Shown in pieces: positions 53,564 to 62,207 of a stretch of 64,000 nt of DNA (positions are counted from its first letter, which is position 1; every line of letters starts with the position of its first letter). A program made the translations under genes and the position numbers. The notes beneath the pieces were generated by a model. That model was not told the origin of the DNA. It searched no databases and saw only the letters and a list, made by a program, of their open reading frames with translations. Origin of the DNA: CANLBN01 sp050298695 (GTDB taxonomy: Bacteria > Pseudomonadota > Gammaproteobacteria > Pseudomonadales > Cellvibrionaceae); contig JBNKUQ010000002.1 of the NCBI GenBank assembly GCA_050298695.1, positions 3,580 to 67,579 of the forward strand, given 5' to 3'.

Positions 53564-54202
53564 ATGAATATACCAAGAGGGTCAGTATCAACTCCTATCA
53601 ATCAGGTACAACAACGAGGAGTTGTTCTAGTCATATCGTTAGTGATGCTTTTGGTGATGACCATTGTTGGTGTCACCATGATAACGGGTGCAACTTTACA
53701 AGAACGCATGGCGGGTAATAATCGTCAACTTGCTATTGCAAGACTAAATGCCGAGTCTGCATTACGCGAAGCCGAAGAAGAGCTTGACGATTTAAATATA
53801 GCTACAAGTGCTGATCCTGTGGCGACGATACTATCGCAATTCTCTACTGAAGATGATGCTTACGCCGTTGCAGTTTATGCCAATGGCTTCACCTATGACC
53901 CGCTCAGTTTTACAGTATCCGATGCTAGTGAATGGGCGTCAGCTTCTGCAGAAGGCTCCGTTTTAACAGAAGCAGCTACCGCTTTGGAGGGGACTGGAGC
54001 AAATGCCCCTCGCTATGTGATCGAATACATTGGGCGGATGGCTATTAATGACCCCAGTCCTGATATCGATATCAGTGTAGAGAAAAAAGATCTTGTTAGT
54101 ACCATTCCCCATGCTTTTCGTATTACAGCGATTGGTTATGGAAGAGATAATAAAATCAATGCAATTTTGCAAAGTATTTATTCTACCGCTGACAATCTTT
54201 AA
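53564..54202 (+). CDS. pilX: PilX minor pilin (second cluster)
   Basis: A 212-residue PilX. Q-Q-R-G precedes V-V-L-V-I-S-L-V-M-L-L-V-M-T-I-V-G, the PilX N-terminus without Glu5. Q-E-R-M-A-G-N-N-R-Q-L-A-I-A-R and S-A-L-R-E-A-E are the classical PilX block, better kept than in the first-cluster copy. It lies 25 bases before pilY1. Confidence 0.88.
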   Translation: MNIPRGSVSTPINQVQQRGVVLVISLVMLLVMTIVGVTMITGATLQERMAGNNRQLAIARLNAESALREAEEELDDLNIATSADPVATILSQFSTEDDAYAVAVYANGFTYDPLSFTVSDASEWASASAEGSVLTEAATALEGTGANAPRYVIEYIGRMAINDPSPDIDISVEKKDLVSTIPHAFRITAIGYGRDNKINAILQSIYSTADNL

Positions 54203-54226
54203 GAATAGTGTAGAACGAGGACAATT

Positions 54227-57200
54227 ATGAAAGCTAAACAGTTGATACGGTATTTATTGAGTCCGGTAGTTCCGCTTATAAGTATTCATGTCTTTGCTGC
54301 GCCAGGGGTATTACAAGATGCGCCGTTAATAGTTTCTATAGAGCCAGTTCAGCCTAATATTTTATTTATGTTAGATGATTCTGGGAGTATGGCAAGTTTA
54401 CTTTTGTATTCCAATAGTGCGGTAGAAGTTGATGGGGTAGATTCCAATGCTCTTCAAAACAACTTGGATTTTACCCCAGACAATTCTGGTGAACGAAAAA
54501 GGCTGTGCCCAGCCTACAATGTGTTGGCATATGACCCAACGCAAATATACTCCCCTTGGCCTGGGGTTGATGAAAATGGAGTTGCTTTTCAACCAGTAAC
54601 TGATCTGACAAGTGTCAGGCGTGACCCTTATATTGCCTCAGATACCGTTAACATTTCTAACAATCGTTATGTTTTAGATGATCTGAACGATGGTATTTAT
54701 GTTGTGGGTGATTGTGATAGCGATAATGTACGCTCGATTGCTGATGAGACAGATCCAGTAGCTAGGACTAATTATGGGAACTGGTATGTTTATTATCGCT
54801 CGCGTCAATTGACGGCAAAAGCTTCTCTCTCGAATATAATTTATGGAAGCCGCGCTCGTGTTGGTGCAACGGGGCTTTTTAAGAAAAATGGCGATGCTTT
54901 AAACCGTACAAAAGGAGGTGTATTAATTAAAGATATTGATGACTCTCAAGAAGATGAGACTTTAGCTGCTGTGGCGGCTCAAAATAAGGCTGCACTATTG
55001 CAATATATTCACGGCACTATTGTTTCGGATACTGGAGCAGGTACACCATTGAAGAGAACCTTGTTGCAAGCGGGTAGGTACTTTAATTCGGAAGAAAGCC
55101 CCGACCCATATTTCTTTGGTGTAGGGAAAGAACATGCTGAGTCAGAGAATACTATCAATAGCAATACGCCTATTCTGAATGCTGCCAATAGTGGTGCATG
55201 TCAACAAAACTTTGCAGTTTTGTTTTCTGATGGTTTTATGAATAGAGATTCAAGCCCTGGTTTGGGAAATGTAGACGGTGATAATGGACCTACATTTGCC
55301 GATACATATAGTAATACCCTGGCGGACATCGCTATGTATTACTTTGAAAATGATTTAGTTCCTGATGGTAGTGAGGCAAATCAATTGAATGACTATGTTC
55401 GCGCTAGAGACCCGCGCACAGGGTCTACAATTAATCGCCAACATATGACCACCTATACTATTGCTTTTGGCGTTAATGGTAATTTATCTGGTAATCCAGG
55501 AGAGGTTGGTTTTGATGAATGGCCAGAGCCAGTAGAACAATCTCCTAGCTCAATTGATGATATGCGACATGCTGCTTGGAATGGTAGGGGCCGTTTTTTA
55601 AACTCTAGTAACCCACGCAAGTTAAATGAGGATTTGGACAGTATTTTTGACGATATTTATGGACGCACAGAAGGTACAGCGGCAGCAGCTACTGTTAGCT
55701 CTGGCCTTCTTGAAACCACTACCCAGTTATTTACAGCAAAGTATGATTCATCTGATTGGAGTGGTGATTTAACCTCTCAATTATTTGACAGCAATGGCTT
55801 GCTTGAAGAAGAAAATGAATGGTCAGCAAAAGGTCGGTTAAATAAAAGGGTAGAAGATGATAATGGTGATACCTCTTATACCAATAGCCGCACTATACTG
55901 ACTTATAGTGTTGATCTTAATGACTTTAATAACTTATCGAATACTGGTGGAGTCGTATTTGATTACGCCAATTTGCATACAAGCCAACAGGCTATATTGA
56001 CATCTGCGACCTTTGATAGCTGGACGGAAACAGATGAAAATTTTGCTATTGCGTTAGTCGATTATCTAAAAGGCAGTAAAATTTATGAAACCGGCGTGAT
56101 TACGGATTATATTCTAGATAATGAAGACGCCGATGATTATCCAGATGTTTTTCGTTCGCGTAATGGTAATTACTTGGGAGCGATTGTTAACTCCTCCCCA
56201 CAATATGTAGGGCCGCCTAACGATAAATATCCTGATCAAATTCAAAGTAGTAGTGCACTCTATAACAGTTTCAAAACAAGCCGTGCCAATCGAACACCTT
56301 TGGTTTATGTCGGCTCTAATGATGGAATGTTACATGCTTTTAATGCTGCGGTTAATGTCAGTAATGAAGGTGATGTATCAGTTTCTAATGACGGAGGGGA
56401 GGAAGTTTTTACGTATATACCAGGTTTGCTAACCGAAAAACTACCTAACCTTGCGAGTCCTAACTACCAGTATCAAGCTTATGTGGACGCAACCCCAACC
56501 GTAAGGGATGTTTATATAGGTACAGATAGCACTAGTGGTGCAAGTACTTCTGTAGATGCCTGGCGGACTTATTTAGTGGGAGGGTTTCGTAGCGGTGCTA
56601 AGGGCATTTATGTATTGGATGTCACCGATCCAGTAGGTACTTTCGCTTCGAGTATTACCACTGATGCTCAAAAAGCTGCATCAATTGTTAAATTCGAATA
56701 TACCCATCCAGATTTAGGCTACACCTTTAGCCGTCCACAAATTGCTAAGTTAAACGATGGCAAGTGGGTGGCTATTTTTGGTAATGGTTATAATGCGGAT
56801 GGGGACGGTAGAGCAAAATTATTTATTGTTGATCTTGCAACGGGGCAAGCCGTGGATATTCTTGATACGGGTGTGGGTAATAATGCTGGTGGCTCTTGCT
56901 TGGACGAGGACGCAAGTGATGGCGATGCGGCTAGTGATTGTAATGGTCTTTCTTCGCCTACGTTGGTTGATTTGAATGGAGACTTTAAAGTCGATCGTGT
57001 TTATGCCGGTGACTTACATGGCAATATGTGGGCTTTTGACATTGAAAATACTAGCTCAGATGCTTGGACAAGTAATAAATTGTTTACCGCTAATCGAAGT
57101 GGAGATGGAGAGTGTACTAGTACCACTTGCCGTCAACCTATTACGGTAAAACCTGAGGTGACTTTACACCCCTCTCGTCGTTCATCGAGTACTAAGCCTA

Positions 57201-57865
57201 ATATTTTAGTCTTTTTTGGTACCGGTCAATATCTTGCTGAAGGAGATAATGCAACAACCGAACGCCAATCTTTCTACGCAGTGTGGGATGCGATCAATGT
57301 CGATGACGATAATAACCTCGTTAATAATAATTTAACTAAACAAAACCTGGTCGAAAGGACTTTTTCTAGCAGTGATACAGATGACGGCACAGTATTTACA
57401 ATAGCTGGTGACCCTGCCACTTATATCACTTCTAATGCTGACGGAGATGGTAATTATGGCTGGTATGTCGATCTGGAATTAGCTGAAAATAATGTATTCT
57501 TGAGAGGCAGGGTGGTGATTAACCCTTTGTTATCGGGTGAAGTTGTCTTTTTTATTGTTTCCGTTCCTCGTCAAGGGGCTTCTTGTGACTCTGGTAGTAG
57601 TAATAGCTATCTGGTGTCACTTGACTTGCTGTCAGGTTTGGTCCCTGATTTTACGGTTTTTCCGGATGGTGATGGAAGTTCGAATTCTTCCGATACTTTC
57701 TCTAGCCCAGTAACGGAGTTAACGAATTCTGTCGTTGGGATGGGAATAAGTGGTATTGAAAACACACTTATTTTAACTAATGAGAATAGTTCTATCACAA
57801 CTAAAAACGTGACTGATGGTAGACCAATTCCCTCTGGCAGGAAGTCCTGGTCAATTATAAAGTAA
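54227..57865 (+). CDS. pilY1: PilY1 pilus tip protein (second cluster, standard architecture)
   Basis: A 1,212-residue secreted tip adhesin and retraction modulator. Signal peptide to about residue 25 (V-F-A-A). The vWA MIDAS is D50-D-S-G-S54, and the vWA domain is continuous to about base 55,660. The C-terminal PilC-type beta-propeller starts near base 56,100 (V-Y-V-G-S-N-D-G-M-L-H-A-F-N). The calcium loop is D-L-N-G-D-F-K-V-D near base 56,970. Unlike the first-cluster PilY1 it has no beta-sandwich inserts. GAGGA precedes the ATG. Confidence 0.93.
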   Translation: MKAKQLIRYLLSPVVPLISIHVFAAPGVLQDAPLIVSIEPVQPNILFMLDDSGSMASLLLYSNSAVEVDGVDSNALQNNLDFTPDNSGERKRLCPAYNVLAYDPTQIYSPWPGVDENGVAFQPVTDLTSVRRDPYIASDTVNISNNRYVLDDLNDGIYVVGDCDSDNVRSIADETDPVARTNYGNWYVYYRSRQLTAKASLSNIIYGSRARVGATGLFKKNGDALNRTKGGVLIKDIDDSQEDETLAAVAAQNKAALLQYIHGTIVSDTGAGTPLKRTLLQAGRYFNSEESPDPYFFGVGKEHAESENTINSNTPILNAANSGACQQNFAVLFSDGFMNRDSSPGLGNVDGDNGPTFADTYSNTLADIAMYYFENDLVPDGSEANQLNDYVRARDPRTGSTINRQHMTTYTIAFGVNGNLSGNPGEVGFDEWPEPVEQSPSSIDDMRHAAWNGRGRFLNSSNPRKLNEDLDSIFDDIYGRTEGTAAAATVSSGLLETTTQLFTAKYDSSDWSGDLTSQLFDSNGLLEEENEWSAKGRLNKRVEDDNGDTSYTNSRTILTYSVDLNDFNNLSNTGGVVFDYANLHTSQQAILTSATFDSWTETDENFAIALVDYLKGSKIYETGVITDYILDNEDADDYPDVFRSRNGNYLGAIVNSSPQYVGPPNDKYPDQIQSSSALYNSFKTSRANRTPLVYVGSNDGMLHAFNAAVNVSNEGDVSVSNDGGEEVFTYIPGLLTEKLPNLASPNYQYQAYVDATPTVRDVYIGTDSTSGASTSVDAWRTYLVGGFRSGAKGIYVLDVTDPVGTFASSITTDAQKAASIVKFEYTHPDLGYTFSRPQIAKLNDGKWVAIFGNGYNADGDGRAKLFIVDLATGQAVDILDTGVGNNAGGSCLDEDASDGDAASDCNGLSSPTLVDLNGDFKVDRVYAGDLHGNMWAFDIENTSSDAWTSNKLFTANRSGDGECTSTTCRQPITVKPEVTLHPSRRSSSTKPNILVFFGTGQYLAEGDNATTERQSFYAVWDAINVDDDNNLVNNNLTKQNLVERTFSSSDTDDGTVFTIAGDPATYITSNADGDGNYGWYVDLELAENNVFLRGRVVINPLLSGEVVFFIVSVPRQGASCDSGSSNSYLVSLDLLSGLVPDFTVFPDGDGSSNSSDTFSSPVTELTNSVVGMGISGIENTLILTNENSSITTKNVTDGRPIPSGRKSWSIIK

Positions 57866-57905
57866 GTACATAGAATCTTTAATCGCAGATAAATTGGATG
57901 CATAA

Positions 57906-58364
57906 ATGGTGACATTAGAACGCTCAGAAAATATAAAGGGATTTACGCTTGTAGAACTACTAGTGGTGGTGGTTATCCTCTCTATTTTAGCCGCAGTAGC
58001 AATACCATCTTACCAGGCATATATAGAGGATGGCCGACGTTCAGAGTGCCAGGCTTTTGCTCTGGATATTGCTTCGCGACAAGAGCGTCATTGGACGCAA
58101 CAATCAACTTACGGTAATTTAGATGCCGGTTCTCCTGAGTCATCAGAAGGCGCAGGAGATGCCGTGGCTGCGAATAATGATCTAGGTATGCCTAATGGTA
58201 ATCAAAGTGAAAATGGTTATTGTAGTGCTATCGTTGTAGGAGGTGATAGCTTTACTATTCAGGTAACAATGACGCCTGCGGATACGGAGTGTGGAGTACT
58301 AACCTTAAGAAACACTGGAGAGCGCACAAGCGAACGAGGTAATGCTGCTGAGTGTTGGCGTTAA
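57906..58364 (+). CDS. pilE: Type IV pilin PilE-like minor pilin (second cluster)
   Basis: A 152-residue pilin. The leader ends I-K-G before F-T-L-V-E-L, and V-V-V-V-I-L-S-I-L-A-A-V-A-I-P-S-Y is the pilin helix. R-R-S-E-C-Q-A-F-A and S-R-Q-E-R-H-W-T-Q-Q-S-T-Y-G fit PilE. Cysteines at E-C-Q, Y-C-S, E-C-G and E-C-W probably pair. Its TAA overlaps the stop of the convergent fimT-like gene. Confidence 0.88.
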   Translation: MVTLERSENIKGFTLVELLVVVVILSILAAVAIPSYQAYIEDGRRSECQAFALDIASRQERHWTQQSTYGNLDAGSPESSEGAGDAVAANNDLGMPNGNQSENGYCSAIVVGGDSFTIQVTMTPADTECGVLTLRNTGERTSERGNAAECWR

Positions 58365-58909
58365 GTACATTTTTCCAACGCTTCTTCTTGACTTGCTTTT
58401 CTCGCTCTACCCGTTCTGTAAATGATTAATTGCTTTGCATAAACATTTCCGCTTTTTATTAGGCAATACGTTAACCTACCGTTTTGATTCGCTGTGCTAC
58501 CGTCAGCTTTAAAGCGAAGGTAGCGCAAGCTTCCCGAAGCATGCCATTTAATAGTCTCATTGTTGTCATGGCCTGGATTTTCAATAAGGGTTTCCACTCT
58601 TAATAATTGTTCGTCTTCGCTTCTTATTTTATCATTATCATTATCCACAAAGATCATCAAATCATGTTTCCAATCATTAATACAGTCGAGTTGATTATTA
58701 GTTGGGCACAAAATAACTTGGCTATGATAGTTAACCGCTTGTATTCGAGTGAATTGAACTAAGGTGAAAAGCTGGTTATAAATATTTGTAGCTTTGTTAT
58801 TGTTCAGTAAAGCCTGTAGTGATGGGATAGCGCTAGCTGCTAAAATACAGAGAATAGCGAGAGAGACAAGTAAATTGAGTAAAGTGAAACCGTAGAATAT
58901 CCTTTTCAT
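58361..58909 (-). CDS. Third GspH/FimT-like pseudopilin, Glu5 replaced by Asn
   Basis: A 182-residue pseudopilin on the strand opposite to the pilus cluster. The leader M-K-R-I-F-Y-G is followed by F-T-L-L-N-L-L-V; Asn stands at +5 where class IV pilins have Glu. T-R-I-Q-A-V-N and D-L-M-I-F-V-D-N-D-N-D are FimT features. GGAG precedes the ATG by seven bases. It points away from pilE2 and lies downstream of pilRS, so it may be under PilR or its own control; P. aeruginosa has a separate fimT in a similar place. Confidence 0.82.
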   Translation of the reverse strand: MKRIFYGFTLLNLLVSLAILCILAASAIPSLQALLNNNKATNIYNQLFTLVQFTRIQAVNYHSQVILCPTNNQLDCINDWKHDLMIFVDNDNDKIRSEDEQLLRVETLIENPGHDNNETIKWHASGSLRYLRFKADGSTANQNGRLTYCLIKSGNVYAKQLIIYRTGRARKASQEEALEKCT

Positions 58910-59050
58910 GGTGAGCTCCTTCCTTGGGCTGTTGAATGAATTAGTTGTTTAAATAAATAATCTAGCTAAGTAAACGATCTAGATAAAACCTATAATTAAA
59001 ACAATAAGCGTTATTTCCCTATGCAAACGTTTAACTATAATACACCATCA

Positions 59051-60466
59051 TTATTCATCGTCAATCCCTAATTTCTTTAGACGATAACGCAATGAGCGAA
59101 AAGTGATGCCTAATGTTTTTGCGGTATTGGTTCGGTTCCAGCGGTTTTGTTCAAGGTGTTCGGTAATAATATTTTTCTCAATATTTTCTAAATAATCGTC
59201 AAGCGACATTGCTTCGGCATCGTAATGGAGCAAAGCGTTTGTCTGCACTTGTTCTTTAAGCAGGTATTGTTCGGTGATTTTAGTATTTTCATTTTCATGA
59301 TGTTGAGAAAAAGTATTAGCGTCTTCTCTATTTAGGTTGAGATCATGGGGTTCAATGCCCATATCGCCGCAGAGGGCACAGGCGCGCTCCAATATATTCT
59401 CCAGCTCTCTCACATTGCCGGGAAAAGTGTATTGGCTCAACAAACTCATCGCTTCGCTTGTAATATTGGTCCTGTGGCTTGCATTTTTTTCGGCAATTCG
59501 TTGTAGTAACTTTTCGGTAAGAAGAGGGATATCTTCTCGGCGTTGCCGAAGTGCTGGCACATTAATTTCAATGACATTGATGCGATAATAAAGGTCATTT
59601 CTAAATAAACCTTGCTTGATCGCGTCGAGAAGATTTTTATGGGTGGCGCTTAAAATACGTATATTTATAGAAATTTCTTTTTGAGAGCCAACGGGCCGGA
59701 TGCTTTTCTCTTGTATGGCACGTAATAGTTTAACTTGCATGTCCATCGGTAAGTCGGCGACTTCGTCTAAAAATAAAGTACCACCTTCTGCGCTTTGGAA
59801 CAGTCCTTGTTTATCTTGATGTGCACCCGTAAAGCTCCCTTTTACATGTCCAAAGAATTCACTTTCCATAAGCTCTTTTGGGATGGCGCCACAGTTAACT
59901 GCGATAAAAGGTTTGCTGTGTCGATTGCTTGCTTTGTGGATGGCGCGAGCCACTAATTCTTTACCGCTTCCAGATTCTCCATGAATAAAAACAGGTGCTT
60001 GAGAGCGAGAAACTTTTGCAATGTTATCTTTGAGTTTTTCTATGGTTTTTGATTGTCCAATGATGTCATTAATACCGTCATTGGCCCTTCTTTGTCGATT
60101 GACGCTTAACGCACTGGTAATAAGGTTGCGTAAGTGAGTTAAGTCAACAGGTTTGTTAATAAAGTCAAAAGCACCGCGCTTCATTGCATCGATGGCAATA
60201 TCCATGGAGCCATGTGCTGTTATCACTACAACGGGAGTGGGTTTTTCTTGAGACTGTGTTAGTTTGACAATATCAATGCCAGAGCCATCGGGTAGTTTTA
60301 AATCGGTGAGGCATAAATCAAACTTGTTACTCTCTAATTGTTCTTTGGCGTCACTAAAATTTGCAGCGCAAATGGTATTGTGTCCCATCCGCTCCAGTGT
60401 CATAGAGAGTAGCCCGCGAATATCAGGTTCGTCATCAATAATTAAAATAGTGTTATTAGTACTCAT
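59051..60466 (-). CDS. pilR: PilR, NtrC-type sigma-54 activator
   Basis: A 471-residue response regulator. The receiver has D-D-E-P-D and phosphorylation Asp in C-L-T-D-L-K-L-P-D-G. The AAA+ domain shows Walker A G-E-S-G-S-G-K-E-L, the sigma-54 contact loop G-S-F-T-G-A and Walker B G-G-T-L-F-L-D-E-V. A Fis-type helix-turn-helix ends the protein (N-T-A-K-T-L-G-I-T-F-R-S-L-R-Y-R-L-K-K-L). PilR activates the major pilin gene with RpoN, which is encoded in this window. Its ATG overlaps pilS by four bases. Confidence 0.94.
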   Translation of the reverse strand: MSTNNTILIIDDEPDIRGLLSMTLERMGHNTICAANFSDAKEQLESNKFDLCLTDLKLPDGSGIDIVKLTQSQEKPTPVVVITAHGSMDIAIDAMKRGAFDFINKPVDLTHLRNLITSALSVNRQRRANDGINDIIGQSKTIEKLKDNIAKVSRSQAPVFIHGESGSGKELVARAIHKASNRHSKPFIAVNCGAIPKELMESEFFGHVKGSFTGAHQDKQGLFQSAEGGTLFLDEVADLPMDMQVKLLRAIQEKSIRPVGSQKEISINIRILSATHKNLLDAIKQGLFRNDLYYRINVIEINVPALRQRREDIPLLTEKLLQRIAEKNASHRTNITSEAMSLLSQYTFPGNVRELENILERACALCGDMGIEPHDLNLNREDANTFSQHHENENTKITEQYLLKEQVQTNALLHYDAEAMSLDDYLENIEKNIITEHLEQNRWNRTNTAKTLGITFRSLRYRLKKLGIDDE

Positions 60467-62058
60467 TGTAATTCAATTCTTCGTTGCGAGTGAGAGAGTA
60501 TTAGTTTAAATACGCTGTAACTATTTTGGGTATCGTAATAATAACTTAAATTTGCCTGGTTAGCTTCGCTTAATTCTTTACATAAATACAATCCGAGCCC
60601 TGATCCGGTGACCTCTGTGGTATAAAAAGGTTCAAAAATGTGTTCGCGTCCTTTGTCATCGATACCCTCGCCATAATCAATAATTTCCATAATAGGGCGA
60701 TGGTCTTTTTCTTGAGTATCGATAATAACCTGTATAATTGCTCGTCCCGTTTTTTTGAGGCTGTAGCGCATCCCATTTTCAGCTAAATTACTAATAATTT
60801 GATGCAGATGTGTAGAATCAATTTTTGCTAAAACATTACGTTTTCTTTCAATAATTTCGATATCACCACTATGATGTTGTAAATATTCGGCTTTGAAGTC
60901 TTTTGACCATTGATTGATATTGATAATTGCAGGGCTAGCATTTTTTCGTCGAGAAAAATCTAAAATGTTATTAATAATAAAATTAATGCGCTGTGAATGG
61001 TTGTGAATAATAGTGAGTAGTTTTTTGTCATCTTCTTGAATGTCTGAGGATTCTTCAAGTAGTTGACTTGCATGGCTGATAGCGCCCAGAGGATTTCTGA
61101 TTTCATGGGCAATACTTGCTGTTAATCGTCCTAGTGAGGCAAGTTTTAATTGCTGCGCCTCTTGCCCCAAGCGTTGCATATCTTCAATAAATAACATTAT
61201 CGACGGAAAGCGGTTGTCATTTAAATAGGCAAAGCTGATTTTAATCGTTTGGTTATCTGCTAATGTTAAGGTAATGGGGCTTGGAATAATGCCATCTTTC
61301 TGCCAGTTTTCTAATGCATCATGAACAGCTTGGATACCTTTTACACCATCAAACTTATTATTAACAGTTAACATTAAAGCAGCGGCATTATTGATGAGCT
61401 GTATACGCAAATTGAGATCTACAACAACAATGCCTGTTCGCATAGTTTCAACAATGCGTTGGCTGATTAGCTGTAAATAATCGGCTTGTTCGGTTTGCTT
61501 TTTTGCCGTATCTTCACTGTCTTGTACTTTTTTAGAGAAAATACGAAAGGCAATGGCTGTTACAAAAAGAGCTACACCGGTGATTCCCGCTGAGAAAAAA
61601 TCTCTGCCATCCGCGTCGTTGGCATTAATTGCAAATAGGCTCATTCCCAGCACGAGCAGCGTTCCAAATGCGGCTAAGCCAACACTGGCTTGACTGCGCA
61701 AAAAGGTGCTACCAACGGCCATAGGAATTAGCAGTAGATAGCCGAGTCCACCGGAGAGATTGCCGCTGGCATATATCAGGGTTACAAGAGCCGCGAAGTC
61801 AAAAACTAATAGAGCAACTAAGTGGGTACTATAGGCCTTGATGGTATTTGCCCAATAGAGGATCAAGGATATTGAGCAAATAATAATATAGAAGAGAACG
61901 GCATTGCTGAATAAGTCTGGGTATACGTAACCAAAAACATCTTTGGATAAGCCCGTCCAATGCATACTACCTAGGATAAGCCCCAATCCAAGGCGATAAT
62001 AAACATAGGTTCCGAGGAGTCGAAGGTTGTCATGGGTGGTAGGGCTTAGAAAAGACAC
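60463..62058 (-). CDS. pilS: PilS, membrane sensor histidine kinase
   Basis: A 531-residue kinase with six predicted helices in the first 180 residues, a PAS-like region and the kinase core. The phosphorylated His is in S-I-A-H-E-I-R-N-P-L. N-box: N-L-A-E-N-G-M-R-Y-S; G-boxes: D-Y-G-E-G-I-D-D-K-G and G-S-G-L-G-L-Y-L. In P. aeruginosa PilS senses major pilin in the membrane. It forms an operon with pilR and is divergent from nadE. Confidence 0.94.
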   Translation of the reverse strand: MSFLSPTTHDNLRLLGTYVYYRLGLGLILGSMHWTGLSKDVFGYVYPDLFSNAVLFYIIICSISLILYWANTIKAYSTHLVALLVFDFAALVTLIYASGNLSGGLGYLLLIPMAVGSTFLRSQASVGLAAFGTLLVLGMSLFAINANDADGRDFFSAGITGVALFVTAIAFRIFSKKVQDSEDTAKKQTEQADYLQLISQRIVETMRTGIVVVDLNLRIQLINNAAALMLTVNNKFDGVKGIQAVHDALENWQKDGIIPSPITLTLADNQTIKISFAYLNDNRFPSIMLFIEDMQRLGQEAQQLKLASLGRLTASIAHEIRNPLGAISHASQLLEESSDIQEDDKKLLTIIHNHSQRINFIINNILDFSRRKNASPAIININQWSKDFKAEYLQHHSGDIEIIERKRNVLAKIDSTHLHQIISNLAENGMRYSLKKTGRAIIQVIIDTQEKDHRPIMEIIDYGEGIDDKGREHIFEPFYTTEVTGSGLGLYLCKELSEANQANLSYYYDTQNSYSVFKLILSHSQRRIELQ

Positions 62059-62118
62059 GGTTTACCTTTTATTTTATAGTCGATTAGCGCTAATCTTTTG
62101 CTTTCGTTTTTACTTTAC

Positions 62119-62159
62119 CCGACAATGGTCGGCTTTGTATAGGGTCCATTGGGGACCCT
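62119..62159. other. Two small hairpins in the pilS-nadE intergenic region
   Basis: CCGAC-N4-GTCGG (62119-62132) and AGGGTCC-N5-GGACCCT (62141-62159) follow each other, about 50 bases before nadE. They could be part of an untranslated leader or a protein-binding site. They match no riboswitch class I know. Confidence 0.3.
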
Positions 62160-62207
62160 GTCATTATCCTGAAAAAAACCAGCAGTTCTAAGTATTAAGT
62201 GGGTAGA

